Notes under the pieces: generated by a model | Databases searched by the model: none | What the model was told of the DNA's origin: nothing | The model's input: the letters and a program-made list of their open reading frames with translations, nothing else | Translations under genes and position numbers: made by a program | DNA from: Desulfobacteraceae bacterium | GTDB taxonomy: Bacteria; Desulfobacterota; Desulfobacteria; Desulfobacterales; Desulfobacteraceae | Assembly: GCA_024225635.1 (NCBI GenBank) | Contig: JAAEMK010000539.1 | Location: 54,735-118,734, forward strand | Length of the DNA stretch: 64,000 bases | Direction: 5' to 3' | Shown here: positions 28,933 to 37,824 of the stretch, piece after piece | Position numbering within the stretch: the stretch's first letter is position 1 | How the letters are laid out: every line of letters starts with the position of its first letter

Positions 28933-30065
28933 GGGGCCCCCTCTTCCGTGACCGGATTAACTTTTTCCTTTGCGATAAAACCCGCCATGGGATGCCTGAC
29001 CACGCGAAAGCGCGACGATGAATCATCCGGCGACGGCACCACAATGCTCCCCTCCCGGTGAAACAGGGGACGGCAGGTGAAGGAGGCAAGCCTGTCCTCC
29101 CCGTCCACGTACCAGATGGTGTTATCCCGTGTCCGGACGCCCTCGGGCAGGCGAAGAACATTTTCCAGGGTGCGCCCGGTCAGGCAGACATCCACGAACA
29201 TCCCGGGCAGGATCTCTTCCGCCCGGGCAGGGATCTCCACAAAATAGGCCCTTAAGCGGGTCTTCTCCTCAAGATAGCCCGCCCTTCTCACAAGGCGTCC
29301 CTCCCATTGCTTCGTACCCCGTGTGATGATCACCGGTTTTTCCAGGAAATCGTCCCCCACCATCCGTTCTTCCTCCTCCCCGAGAAAGACCTTCACCTCC
29401 AGGCGGTCCACGCTGTTGATAACGGCGATATCATCGCCTGCAAACAGGGAATCCCCCCGGCTGATGTGCCGGGAGACGATCACCCCGTTGAAGGGGGCTG
29501 TGACAATGGTGGCGGCAAGATCCCGCTCCGCCTTTAGCAGGGCGGATCCGGCGGCGGCAACCTCGGCCCTGGCCGCCTTGAGCTGGGGTTCCCGGAATAC
29601 GAGCCCGGACCCGGGGGCGCCCTTTATGCCCGAGCGTTCCCACCCGGCCATGGCCTGGGAGCGCTCCTGCTTCTCCTTGATCAGGGCAAGCTCGGCAGTG
29701 GCCACCCGTGTCCCGGCTTCGTCCCGTGCGGCCACATAATCCACATCATCGATCTTCATCAGCACTTCGCCTTCGGCCACCCTGGCTCCCGGCTGAAACC
29801 GGTCGGATACCCTGACGATCCTGCCGGACACCCTGGATCGCACCCGGGCGGTCCACACAGGGGTTACCTGGCCAAAGGCCTGAATCCGGGCCGTCTCGTT
29901 AGAAACCGCCACCCCCAGCACGGTCACCGGCCTCAGCACCCGCTTCTCCGGTTCAGCCACGGGGCTCTCATCCTTGATACCGGCAAAAAGAAAGGCCACG
30001 GCGCCGCCACAGATGGCCGTGACACCCACAAACACCAACAGTTTTTTAATGGTCGCTTTTTTCAT
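28920..30065 (-). CDS. RND pump periplasmic adaptor (membrane fusion protein)
   Basis: 381 residues from the ATG at 30065 (a longer frame to 30353 is a shadow of the upstream gene). An N-terminal membrane anchor (LLVFVGVTAICGGAVAFLFAG) is followed by the barrel-sandwich segment ARVRSRVSGRIVRVSDRFQPGARVAEGEVLMKID, a helical hairpin at about 105-175, and the second lipoyl half TIVTAPFNGVIVSRHISRGDSLFAGD. It bridges the RND pump and TolC-type factor. It overlaps the outer-membrane gene by 4 bp and the pump gene by 13 bp. Confidence 0.92.
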   Translation of the reverse strand: MKKATIKKLLVFVGVTAICGGAVAFLFAGIKDESPVAEPEKRVLRPVTVLGVAVSNETARIQAFGQVTPVWTARVRSRVSGRIVRVSDRFQPGARVAEGEVLMKIDDVDYVAARDEAGTRVATAELALIKEKQERSQAMAGWERSGIKGAPGSGLVFREPQLKAARAEVAAAGSALLKAERDLAATIVTAPFNGVIVSRHISRGDSLFAGDDIAVINSVDRLEVKVFLGEEEERMVGDDFLEKPVIITRGTKQWEGRLVRRAGYLEEKTRLRAYFVEIPARAEEILPGMFVDVCLTGRTLENVLRLPEGVRTRDNTIWYVDGEDRLASFTCRPLFHREGSIVVPSPDDSSSRFRVVRHPMAGFIAKEKVNPVTEEGAPWKD

Positions 30066-31423
30066 TGTGCGGAACTCACTCCCATGCCCAGGGCCTTGGC
30101 CATCTCGATCCGGTTGACAAGCCTTGCCTTCCGGATCTCCACCAGTTGCTTTCTCACCATCAGCGCCCCGTCGTTCGCCTGGTTCAGCTCCAGGATGGAC
30201 GCAAGGCCTGTGATATATCGTTGAAAAAAATAACGGCTGTTCTGTTCCGCCTGTTCCATGGCCGTTGCAAGGTGCGCCGCCTGCACCCCAAGGGCCCTCT
30301 CCCGGCCAAAGGCGTTCTCCACCTCTTTCATGGCCAAAAGCACGGTCTGGCAATACTTATCCACCAGGGCCTTTTCCTTTTCCGCCATGGCTTCATACCC
30401 GGCCCTGAGGCTGTTACCGTTGAAAACAGGCTGGAGGATGGACACGGACGTGCCCCACAGGGTGTCTGCCGCCCCGAGACTGCCCAGTTGAGAATGGGAC
30501 TTGAACAGGTCCGCCGACAGGGTGATCCCCGGCAGCATGGCCTTTTTTCCGGCGGCGGTCACCAGGTGGGCCGCCTCGATCCTGGCGGTCAACGCCCTGA
30601 TATCGGGCCTGTTTTCAAGGACCGCGGCAGGCACCCTTACAGGGGGCAGCGCCATCACCGGCAATCCCTTAGGAAAATCCAGGGATGCGTCAGGGTACCG
30701 GCCCACCAGGATCTCCAGGGCCCTTGCGATCTCCGCATACCCGCACCGCTCCTGCACAAGCTCGGCCCGTGCCTGCTCCATGGTGGAGCGGATGGAGGCA
30801 AGATCGTTCAGGTCCCCCAATCCCTGCCGGTACCGCTCAAGCACCGTGGCTTCGCTCTTTTGATGGATCTTGATCCGCTTCTCCTGGAGGGCCATCCGCT
30901 GGTTTGCACAAGCCCCCTCGATCCAGAGCTTGAGCACCCCGGCGCCAAGGGAATCCATGGCCGCCCGGTAATCCGCTTCAGACGCCAGGTACTCCGCCCC
31001 CTCGGAATCTTGAAGGTCCTTAAGCCGTCCCCAGAGATCGATCTCCCAGCTGACCGCACCGGCAAGCTTGAACCAACTCCCCGGGCCACGGTCCTCCCCC
31101 TGGTTGTTCCGGGCCAGATCCAATCCCCCGGTGAGCGTGGGCAGCCGCCGTGCCCGGGCGCCTGTCAGCAACAGCCGGGAGGCGGCCAAACTTTGGGACG
31201 CGGCCCTGAGATCATGGTTTCGGTTCAATCCTTCTCGGACCAGGGCCCTTGCCCGGGGATCGTCCACAAGGTCGAGCAGGGTGGCGGTGACCGTCAAATC
31301 CGTCTTGACGGTATCATCGCTCCAGGTGCGGGGGACATCCGCCCGGGGCAGCCGCACCGGTTCCCGGGCGGAACAGCCGCCCATCACCATGGTAAAAGCG
31401 ATAAATATCAGGAAAAGTTTCAT
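30062..31423 (-). CDS. TolC-type outer-membrane efflux lipoprotein (NodT family)
   Basis: 453 residues with a lipoprotein signal: a hydrophobic stretch then MGGC with the lipidated Cys at 17. Two OEP repeats follow (AASQSLAASRLLLTGARARRLPTLTGGLDL and IEAAHLVTAAGKKAMLPGITLSADL), as in trimeric outer-membrane exit ducts. It lies 15 bp after the DUF2860 gene and overlaps the adaptor gene, forming the first pump gene of a tripartite operon. Confidence 0.92.
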   Translation of the reverse strand: MKLFLIFIAFTMVMGGCSAREPVRLPRADVPRTWSDDTVKTDLTVTATLLDLVDDPRARALVREGLNRNHDLRAASQSLAASRLLLTGARARRLPTLTGGLDLARNNQGEDRGPGSWFKLAGAVSWEIDLWGRLKDLQDSEGAEYLASEADYRAAMDSLGAGVLKLWIEGACANQRMALQEKRIKIHQKSEATVLERYRQGLGDLNDLASIRSTMEQARAELVQERCGYAEIARALEILVGRYPDASLDFPKGLPVMALPPVRVPAAVLENRPDIRALTARIEAAHLVTAAGKKAMLPGITLSADLFKSHSQLGSLGAADTLWGTSVSILQPVFNGNSLRAGYEAMAEKEKALVDKYCQTVLLAMKEVENAFGRERALGVQAAHLATAMEQAEQNSRYFFQRYITGLASILELNQANDGALMVRKQLVEIRKARLVNRIEMAKALGMGVSSAQ

Positions 31424-31438
31424 TGGATAATTGTATGA

Positions 31439-32413
31439 TCAGAAGCTGTAGCCGATGGCCATGCCCGTGGTGGTATCATCGGAATCAAAGAAATTGATGT
31501 TGGCATCCACACGGGTATGGAAGGCAAACACCGAGACAAAGTAGTTTTCCATGCCAAAGGGTCTATACAGGGTGTATTCGGTGCCGATGGTGTATTCTTT
31601 CTCGTCCCGGGTCCGGTTGAAATCCGGGTGTTTTTCGTCATAGTCCCGCCTGCCTGCCGCGACCGTGGTTTCAAGGGACCAGCCCTCCATGTCCAGCATG
31701 TGGGTGAATCCCAGGTTCCAGCCGGTATAACTGTTGCTCCTGCCATCCATGTCGCCGATGGCGCAGGCAAGGTTGGCAAACACGCTGTTTTGCTCTCCCA
31801 TGAACAGGGGCGATCCCAGTTCCAGGGTGTGGACATTGCCGTCCCGCCGAAGATCCTTGTGCCGGATACCGGCGAGGTCCTTATCCACATCGATATTAGT
31901 GAAGGTGTACCCCACCATGAACGGGGTCTCCATGATATCCTCCCAGGCAACGCTGAACTCCATTACATCCATGTCCGTCTTCCGCCGCGCTTTACCAGTC
32001 ACATAGGGATCCTTCCACACATCCTCCCTGCCCCATCCGCCACTGAGGGAAAACAGCCCCAGGCCGTCCACCTCCTGGGCCAGGGTGAGGCCGGGCATCC
32101 CATCCATGAACCCCATGCTCACCTCGGTGCCGGTTTCATCAAACCGGTAGCCGATCTCGCCCATGACCATCGCCTGGAACCCGTCATCGCTCTTATCACT
32201 GTCGCCAAGGGAGGTCAATGTTTTCCGGTCACTGTTGTCCGTACTCAACAGCCCCGGCTTTCCTGTCTGGTACATCCCCCCCACCATGATGGTACCGAAG
32301 ATCCCGCCCCGTTCCTCTTCCTGCCCATCCTGGGCATGGGCAAGGGTAAAGGTAAAGGCCAGGGCAAACAGGGAAGCTGCAATGGTGATGGGAAGTGCGA
32401 AAACTCGATTCAT
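31439..32413 (-). CDS. DUF2860 outer-membrane beta-barrel-like protein
   Basis: 324 residues from the ATG at 32413 with AAAGGAGC upstream. The signal peptide ends at about residue 27 (TLAHA|QDG). The mature protein is rich in alternating aromatic strands (GEIGYRFDETGTEVSMGF, VSVFAFHTRVDANINFF) and ends in Phe (IGYSF), as beta-barrels do. Segments such as KTLTSLGDSDKSDDGF and DPYVTGKARRKTDMD recall DUF2860 proteins known from Vibrio. Its position at the head of the efflux operon and opposite a two-component system suggests a regulated porin. The exact role is unknown. Confidence 0.82.
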   Translation of the reverse strand: MNRVFALPITIAASLFALAFTFTLAHAQDGQEEERGGIFGTIMVGGMYQTGKPGLLSTDNSDRKTLTSLGDSDKSDDGFQAMVMGEIGYRFDETGTEVSMGFMDGMPGLTLAQEVDGLGLFSLSGGWGREDVWKDPYVTGKARRKTDMDVMEFSVAWEDIMETPFMVGYTFTNIDVDKDLAGIRHKDLRRDGNVHTLELGSPLFMGEQNSVFANLACAIGDMDGRSNSYTGWNLGFTHMLDMEGWSLETTVAAGRRDYDEKHPDFNRTRDEKEYTIGTEYTLYRPFGMENYFVSVFAFHTRVDANINFFDSDDTTTGMAIGYSF

Positions 32414-32517
32414 GACAAACGCTCCTTTATGGTTGTGTTTTAGACGGGTGAAGCCGGTCCGGCTCCACCCTGGCAAAGGAACCTACCAGAAACGAAAACA
32501 AAAATCTGTTGAACTTG

Positions 32518-32541
32518 TGTAGAACAGTGTAAAAAAATGTA
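32518..32541 (-). promoter_or_regulatory. response-regulator binding site: three TACA repeats at 10-bp spacing
   Basis: On the minus strand TACA occurs three times in TACA-N6-TACA-N6-TACA phase (plus-strand TGTA at 32518, 32528 and 32538), about 105-130 bp upstream of the DUF2860 ATG. Ten-bp-phased direct repeats on one face of the helix are what OmpR-family regulators bind. The E. coli RstA box (TACATNTNGTTACA) has the same TACA-N6-TACA frame. Confidence 0.6.
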
Positions 32542-32572
32542 ACAAAAAGCGCTTCAGGCAGTGTCACGCCTT

Positions 32573-32586
32573 TACAAATTGATACA
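32573..32586 (+). promoter_or_regulatory. RstA-box-like site upstream of the response-regulator gene
   Basis: TACAAATTGATACA agrees with the published RstA box TACATNTNGTTACA at 10 of the 12 specified positions. It faces the response-regulator gene 80 bp downstream, opposite in direction to the triple repeat serving the porin-efflux operon. Autoregulation is the simple reading. Confidence 0.6.
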
Positions 32587-32664
32587 TTTTTACGATGGCT
32601 TGCAACCAGGGGCTGTGGTATCGTTTCCGGGATTGAACAACCATTGATTTCACACGGAGATCCC

Positions 32665-33387
32665 ATGGATCAGGACAAAAAGACAATTCTTCTGGTGGAG
32701 GACGACATCCGCCTGGCCGACCTTGTCAGCGAATACCTCGCGGCACAGGGGTTTATCATAAATGTGGAGTACCGGGGAGACACGGCCGTTACGCGCATCA
32801 TAAGGGAGCAGCCCGACATGGTGATCCTCGATCTCATGCTGCCGGGCAAGGACGGGCTCTCCGTGTGCCGTGATGTACGAAACGACTACCCGGGCCCCAT
32901 TCTCATTCTCACGGCCAAGGAGGATGACATGGACCAGGTGGCCGGTCTTGAGCTGGGCGCGGACGACTATGTCAAGAAACCGGTTGAGCCAAGGGTGCTC
33001 CTGGCAAGAATCCGGGCGGTTTTCCGGCGGGCGGACAGAACCGTGAACCAGACCGCCAAAGTTGACACCAAACAGGAGAAACTATGCTTCGGCACCCTTG
33101 AGATCGCGTTTACATCCAGGGAGGTCTCCATGAAGGGCCGGCCTATCGAGCTCTCCACCACCGAGTTTGACCTTTTGTGGCTGCTGGCGTCCAACAGCGG
33201 CAAGGTGCTGGACCGGGACCATATTTACCGGACCCTCAAGGGCATCGAGTATGACGGCCAGGACAGGTCCATGGACGTTGCCGTGTCCCGGCTGCGAAAA
33301 AAGCTTGAGGACGATCCCCACAAACCCTTCCGGATAAAGACCGTGTGGGGAAGCGGGTATCTCTTTGTGGAAACTGCCTGGAGCTGA
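32665..33387 (+). CDS. OmpR-family response regulator, RstA-like
   Basis: 240 residues from the ATG at 32665 (GGAGA upstream). The receiver domain has VEDD (12-14), phospho-acceptor D56 (VILDLMLPGKDG) and a conserved Lys in VKKPVEPR. The C-terminal winged helix (about 140-238) includes STTEFDLLWLLASNSGKVLDRDHIY and RSMDVAVSRLRKKLEDDP, closest in feel to RstA. It overlaps no gene, but the kinase starts 5 bp later. Divergent from the DUF2860-efflux operon, with RstA-like boxes in between. Confidence 0.92.
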   Translation: MDQDKKTILLVEDDIRLADLVSEYLAAQGFIINVEYRGDTAVTRIIREQPDMVILDLMLPGKDGLSVCRDVRNDYPGPILILTAKEDDMDQVAGLELGADDYVKKPVEPRVLLARIRAVFRRADRTVNQTAKVDTKQEKLCFGTLEIAFTSREVSMKGRPIELSTTEFDLLWLLASNSGKVLDRDHIYRTLKGIEYDGQDRSMDVAVSRLRKKLEDDPHKPFRIKTVWGSGYLFVETAWS

Positions 33388-33392
33388 GACCC

Positions 33393-34685
33393 ATGAAACG
33401 ACTCTTCGTCGCCCTCTACATTCTCCAGATCGTCGCCTTTTTAGGCATCCTCTACGGCATCCCCCCCCTGCTGGAAGGCGTGTACGGGGATGCCTACATC
33501 CACCAGGGCAGGGAACAGGTTAAAGGCAGATTCAGCCTTATCATGGAGCGGCTGGAAGGCTTGGCGCCCATGGCCCGCCAACAGGAGCTCGACCACATCC
33601 AGACCCGGTTCGGTTACCCCCTGGACCTTGTGCCCCTGGACCAGGCAGAGGTGACCGGGGAATACCAGGAAGCGTTCAGAAACGGGATTATTGTTCCGGC
33701 AGGAGAAGACGATGATCTGGCCATCCAGCGCATCGGCACAAGCAGCTGGGCCCTCCAGATGGAACCGTTCATCGAAGACGAGCTTGATACCCGGGCCACC
33801 CGCTTCTTCATGGCCCTCTGCCTGATTTTGATGTCCCTTGCCGCCCTGGTATGGGCCTTTTTTCTCCAAAGGGATTTTAACAGGATCGGCAAGGCCACCG
33901 CAGCCTTTGGCCAGGGCGACCACTCGGTAAGGGTGAGGCTCTCCCGTTTCTCCGCCATGGCCTTTATCGGAGAGGCCTTCAACCAGATGGCCCAAAAAAC
34001 CGAGATGCTGATCAGCTCCCAGAAGGACCTTGCCAACAGCGTGTCCCACGAGATTCGCACCCCGCTTTCAAGGATCAAATTCAGCCTGGAGATGATGGCC
34101 GCCCCGATCCAGGCAAGGCGGGACTATCCTGCCGAGATCGGCAAGGATGTGGAAGAGATCGAGTCCCTGGTGGATGAGATGCTCACCTATGCGAGATTTG
34201 ACCGGGAACCTGTAAAAAAGGGGGAGCTGCCCCGGCAGGAGATCCTCTCCTGGCTGTTCACCGTGGTGGATCTTGAGAAGCGGAACATGGCCCCGGGCAA
34301 AACCCTGGAGCTTGTTCCCCATCCGGAAAGACATACGCTCCTTGCGGAGTTCGAGCCCCGCTACCTGGAATGGGTCATACGGAACCTGGTCCGCAACGCC
34401 CTTCGCCATGCAACGGAGCGCATCAAGGTCGTAATCGAGGAAAATAGCGGCACCCTTGCCATCCATGTGGACGACGACGGACCGGGCATCCCGGAGGAAA
34501 AGCGCGGATCGGTGTTCAAACCGTTCATGCGGCTCGACCGGAGCCGGAGCCGCAAGTCCGGGGGCTACGGCCTGGGCCTGGCCATCGCCCAAAGGATAAC
34601 CCTCTGGCACCGGGGCCGGCTGGAAATCACCCGCTCCCCCTTGGAGGGAGCGCGCTTCACCCTGCTGTTGCCCCTGACCGGTTAG
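33393..34685 (+). CDS. sensor histidine kinase, RstB-like
   Basis: 430 residues from ATG 33393. TM1 is at 1-20 and TM2 at about 137-157 (FMALCLILMSLAALVWAFFL), enclosing a 110-residue periplasmic sensor with no recognised fold. HAMP follows. HisKA has H219 in VSHEIRTPLSRIKF. HATPase_c shows NLVRNALRHA, DDDGPGIP and SGGYGLGLAIAQ. It pairs with the preceding RstA-like regulator. The stimulus is unknown. The gene ends one base before the convergent citrate synthase gene. Confidence 0.92.
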   Translation: MKRLFVALYILQIVAFLGILYGIPPLLEGVYGDAYIHQGREQVKGRFSLIMERLEGLAPMARQQELDHIQTRFGYPLDLVPLDQAEVTGEYQEAFRNGIIVPAGEDDDLAIQRIGTSSWALQMEPFIEDELDTRATRFFMALCLILMSLAALVWAFFLQRDFNRIGKATAAFGQGDHSVRVRLSRFSAMAFIGEAFNQMAQKTEMLISSQKDLANSVSHEIRTPLSRIKFSLEMMAAPIQARRDYPAEIGKDVEEIESLVDEMLTYARFDREPVKKGELPRQEILSWLFTVVDLEKRNMAPGKTLELVPHPERHTLLAEFEPRYLEWVIRNLVRNALRHATERIKVVIEENSGTLAIHVDDDGPGIPEEKRGSVFKPFMRLDRSRSRKSGGYGLGLAIAQRITLWHRGRLEITRSPLEGARFTLLLPLTG

Positions 34686-34686
34686 G

Positions 34687-35970
34687 TTACACCCGCTCTT
34701 TCATGGGAACGTAATTGTTCAAGGTCTCGCCCGTATAGATCTGTCTCGGGCGTGAAATCCGCCGCAGGGGATCCAGGGAATCCTCCTTCCACTGGGCAAG
34801 CCATCCGGGAAGCCTTCCGATGGCGAACATCACGGTGAACATGTTGGTGGGGATGCCCATGGCCCTTAAAACGATACCGGAATAGAAATCCACGTTGGGA
34901 TAGAGATTCTTCTCCTGGAAATAGCTGTCGGACAGGGCCGCGTCCTCAAGCTCCATGGCGATATTCAGGAGGTCGTCCCGGCACCTTGTCTTGCCCAGGA
35001 CAAGGTCGCACATCTTCTTCATTATCTTCGCCCTGGGATCGTAGGTCTTGTATACCCTATGGCCAAACCCCATGAGCCTGAAGGGATCGTTCTTGTCCTT
35101 GGCCTTTGCAATCACCTGGGGGATGGTCAGCCCCTCCTTCTGGATCTTTTCCAGCATCTGGATCACGGCCTGGTTGGCGCCGCCGTGGAGCGGCCCCCAC
35201 AACGCGGAAATCCCGGCGGAGATGGCGGCATACACATTCACCTGGCCGCTTCCCACCACCCTGACCGCCGCCGTGGAGCAGTTCTGCTCATGGTCGGCGT
35301 GGAGAATCCATAACACGTTCAGGGCCCTGACCATGTCATCATCCATCTCATAGGGGATCACCGGGTTGTCAAACATCATATGAAGGAAATTTGCGCAATA
35401 GGAATAGTCGGGCCGTGGATAGACCGTCGTGTGCCCCCTGGAGATCTTGTACGCCATGGCCGCCATGGTCCTCACCTTGGAGATCAGCCGCAGAAAAGTG
35501 TTGTTGAGATCCTCCTCCAGGTCGATGAGCTCCGGGTAAAAGCTTCGCATTGCATTTACCATGGCCGAGAGGATGCCCATGGGATGGGCCTTGCTCGGGA
35601 AATTCTGGTAAAAGAACTTCATGTCCTCATGGAGCAGGGAGAAGTCGTTCAGCATCACACTGGTGCGGGTCAGCTCCTCCTGGGTGGGCAGCTTTCCCGT
35701 GATCAGAAGATAGGCGGTTTCGGCAAAGGTCGACTGCTCGGCCAGCTGCTCGATGGGAATGCCCCGGTAGCGCAGTATGCCTTTTTCACCGTCCATGAAG
35801 GTAATGGCGCTCTGGCAGCTGCCGGTGCTGCCAAACCCGGGATCAAAGGTGATGTAACCGGTTTCCTGGCGAAGGGCCCGGATGTCGATGGCCTTTTCGC
35901 CTTCGCTTCCTTCAATAACAGGCAGTTGAAGCTCTTTTCCATCAATGGTGAGTGTGGCATACTGGGTCAT
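34687..35970 (-). CDS. gltA: citrate synthase (hexameric type II)
   Basis: 427 residues from the ATG at 35970, which has AAGGAG in front; this equals the E. coli GltA length. The N-terminal NADH-type beta domain starts MTQYATLTIDGKELQLPVIEG. Catalytic regions include the histidine loop LWGPLHGGANQAV, MGFGHRVYKTYDPRA, and the Asp region in VDFYSGIVL. It condenses oxaloacetate and acetyl-CoA to citrate, the entry of the TCA cycle. Many strict anaerobes of this type use Re-citrate synthase instead, so a classical Si-type enzyme is worth noting. Confidence 0.96.
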   Translation of the reverse strand: MTQYATLTIDGKELQLPVIEGSEGEKAIDIRALRQETGYITFDPGFGSTGSCQSAITFMDGEKGILRYRGIPIEQLAEQSTFAETAYLLITGKLPTQEELTRTSVMLNDFSLLHEDMKFFYQNFPSKAHPMGILSAMVNAMRSFYPELIDLEEDLNNTFLRLISKVRTMAAMAYKISRGHTTVYPRPDYSYCANFLHMMFDNPVIPYEMDDDMVRALNVLWILHADHEQNCSTAAVRVVGSGQVNVYAAISAGISALWGPLHGGANQAVIQMLEKIQKEGLTIPQVIAKAKDKNDPFRLMGFGHRVYKTYDPRAKIMKKMCDLVLGKTRCRDDLLNIAMELEDAALSDSYFQEKNLYPNVDFYSGIVLRAMGIPTNMFTVMFAIGRLPGWLAQWKEDSLDPLRRISRPRQIYTGETLNNYVPMKERV

Positions 35971-36020
35971 ACAAATCTCCTTATCCATGATAATCGATAA
36001 ACAGAAAAAAACGGGAAACT

Positions 36021-36055
36021 GAAAAAAAGAACCTGAAGGAGGGACCTCCTTCAGG
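36021..36055 (-). terminator. rho-independent terminator of the FmdB-type gene
   Basis: A perfect 11-bp inverted repeat, CCTGAAGGAGG (36032-36042) and CCTCCTTCAGG (36045-36055), is followed on the minus strand by TTCTTTTTTTC. It lies 8 bp after the zinc-ribbon gene stop and just upstream of gltA, insulating the two. Confidence 0.85.
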
Positions 36056-36062
36056 AAAACCG

Positions 36063-36323
36063 CTAGCCCCGGGTCTCGCCGGCAACGGAATAGGTGGTGC
36101 AGGAACCGCTTGAGCAGGTTCTCTCCTGCTTGCTTGCTCCCTTGGCCTGGCCGCCGCCGGATGAAGCGGAATGGCCCATGGCGTAATTGGTGGCGCTCAC
36201 AACCCTTTCAACGGCATGGCAGCTGCACTTGGGGCACTTGATTTCGTGTTCTTCATCGCTTTTCATCACAAGCACTTCAAAAAACTCTTCACAATCCGAA
36301 CATTTGAACTCATATATGGGCAT
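36063..36323 (-). CDS. FmdB-family zinc ribbon protein
   Basis: 86 residues. The N-terminus MPIYEFKCSDC and a second CPKC give a four-cysteine zinc ribbon (C8, C11, C30, C33). A Gly/Ser/Ala-rich linker and two further cysteines (TCSSGSC) follow. FmdB-type ribbons are common small regulators or accessory proteins, first noted beside formamidase genes; function here is unknown. It is monocistronic with its own terminator. Confidence 0.88.
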   Translation of the reverse strand: MPIYEFKCSDCEEFFEVLVMKSDEEHEIKCPKCSCHAVERVVSATNYAMGHSASSGGGQAKGASKQERTCSSGSCTTYSVAGETRG

Positions 36324-36462
36324 ACGACAATCCTCTTTACGGTAATAATTCCATCATCATCCAGGGGCCCCCTGACAAGGGCTTCCCAGGCCAGAACAGT
36401 AAGCTCTTAAGATAGTACTCAACATTGATTTGTCAAGCGCTCACCACCCAGGGCCGGCCGGT

Positions 36463-37191
36463 TCATCCATCCACGGCATCCACAAGCCGTTTGTGAACCC
36501 CAATGCGCTTCATCTCCCGGAGGATTTCCCCAAGGGCCCCGGCAAGCTGCCGGTGCCGCTTGTGCATGTAGGAATAAAGCTCGATGACAACGACAGGCGG
36601 GGAAAGAAGATGTATCGCCCCCGAAGGGATGCCAAGCTTTTCCATGGTGGCCCGGCCTGTGGAAGCGCTGACAACGGTAATATCCCCCCTTCCGGCAACC
36701 AGGAGTTGAAACGCCCTGTCGATGGAATACACGGGGATACGCCTGTTTGCAGGAATGCCTGCCCTGTCCATGCCGGCTTCCGTCACCTTTATCCCGGCAA
36801 GATAGACGATCTCATAGGCCCCAAGGCTTTCCCATCCGTTCACCCGGATGTTTTTCGATCTGGCAAACACAGACTGGTCAATGGCTTGAATCGACTCGTC
36901 GACCCGCACCAGGTTGGGATACCGGTTGTCATCGTTGAACCCGTGGATGCGATGGGCCTCACCGTCCACCCGCCCCGCGTTAACCTCCACGGGCCCCCGT
37001 TTTGCCGGATAGGTCAACAGCCGGAATTCGTACCCAAGCCGCCTGAAGGCCTCGAACAGAACAGCGTTCGACACCTTGTACAGCCTCGAATTCTCCTGAT
37101 TCATCGTACAGAATACGATGGTCCCGGCCCGCGCTCCCACCGGCAAAAAACAACAGCAGAGCAGTGCAACGAGCCATAAAAGCCTTCCCAT
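36463..37191 (-). CDS. periplasmic substrate-binding protein (SBP_bac_3-like), orphan
   Basis: 242 residues with a signal peptide (MGRLLWLVALLCCCFLPVGARA|G). The mature part has the bilobal amino-acid-binding-like pattern: VLFEAFRRLGYEFRLLTYPAKRGPVEVNAGRVDGEAHRIHG, then SIDRAFQLLVAGRGDITVVSASTG. No permease or ATPase is nearby, so it may feed a distant transporter or a chemoreceptor. A decayed copy of its 5' end lies at 41.1 kb. Confidence 0.78.
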   Translation of the reverse strand: MGRLLWLVALLCCCFLPVGARAGTIVFCTMNQENSRLYKVSNAVLFEAFRRLGYEFRLLTYPAKRGPVEVNAGRVDGEAHRIHGFNDDNRYPNLVRVDESIQAIDQSVFARSKNIRVNGWESLGAYEIVYLAGIKVTEAGMDRAGIPANRRIPVYSIDRAFQLLVAGRGDITVVSASTGRATMEKLGIPSGAIHLLSPPVVVIELYSYMHKRHRQLAGALGEILREMKRIGVHKRLVDAVDG

Positions 37192-37629
37192 GGTTTAACC
37201 TCCGTGCCGCTCAACACTTTTTCAGGTTAGCTTAAAAGCTTACACCACCTCCCAAAAGATGCAACTATTTTTCAGTTTTTTACGATTCTTATTATCATAA
37301 ATTAAGTACTCCATGTTATGAAACCATATGAGGTGTTTTTTTTGAGAAGAATTTCAATCCTTGTCATCGTGGATTAAGCACTTGAAGATGTTTTAACAAT
37401 GCAAAAGGCTGCCTAAAGGTAGTAAAGGCAAAACAAGCAAAGATCCGGCAGGATATTTCAGGATAGTATGAGCCCGGCCCCAACACTCTTACTCCCCTCG
37501 GAGAATGTATTACGTATCAGTTTGCATACCCTATGGCCGGGGAGCGCTATTCCGTTGTCATTGTAACCGGTTGGAAGCTTAAGAATTCCCCGGCAGAATA
37601 AAATCACCGTGGAAGCAAATGTTTTAATG
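37192..37629. other. non-coding divergent spacer with long-range inverted repeat
   Basis: No convincing ORF. It contains GCCGGGGA (37536-37543) paired with TCCCCGGC (37587-37594) across a 43-base loop that itself holds AACCGGTT and AAGCTT palindromes. The DNA is clearly more AT-rich than flanking housekeeping genes. Function unknown. Confidence 0.4.
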
Positions 37630-37658
37630 TTGACTTAATCGAATTAAGAGATTATCAT
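37630..37658 (+). promoter_or_regulatory. promoter for the TrpX-like binding-protein/chemoreceptor operon
   Basis: TTGACT (37630-37635) and TATCAT (37653-37658) are exactly 17 bp apart. The start codon is at 37928, which implies a leader of about 260 nt. Confidence 0.55.
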
Positions 37659-37802
37659 AAACGATCTTTCAATAAAAGTCTGGGCATATCGGTATCGACG
37701 CTGCTATGTCGTTTCGGTGTTTTTAATGGCACTTGATCCCCATTTCCTCTTGCGTTCCTCTTGCGCGATTTTTTGAGACAGCAAAACGTCGTTCTGTGTC
37801 CC

Positions 37803-37824
37803 CCCTTACCAAGGGTATTTTTTT
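37803..37824 (+). terminator. possible attenuator in the leader of the binding-protein operon
   Basis: CCCTT (37803-37807) and AAGGG (37811-37815) form a short hairpin followed by a run of seven T. It lies between the promoter at 37630 and the gene at 37928, so it could stop transcription early. The stem is only five pairs, and I found no clear antiterminator or known riboswitch core in the leader. Confidence 0.35.

Noticed and set aside
30065-31438. 457-codon plus-strand frame opposite the TolC-type gene
   Set aside because: Shadow; the minus strand has a lipobox and OEP repeats.
37730-37760. Possible sigma54 -24/-12 promoter (TGGCAC ... TTGC)
   Set aside because: The spacing between the two elements is wrong for sigma54, and a good sigma70 promoter lies 70 bp upstream.
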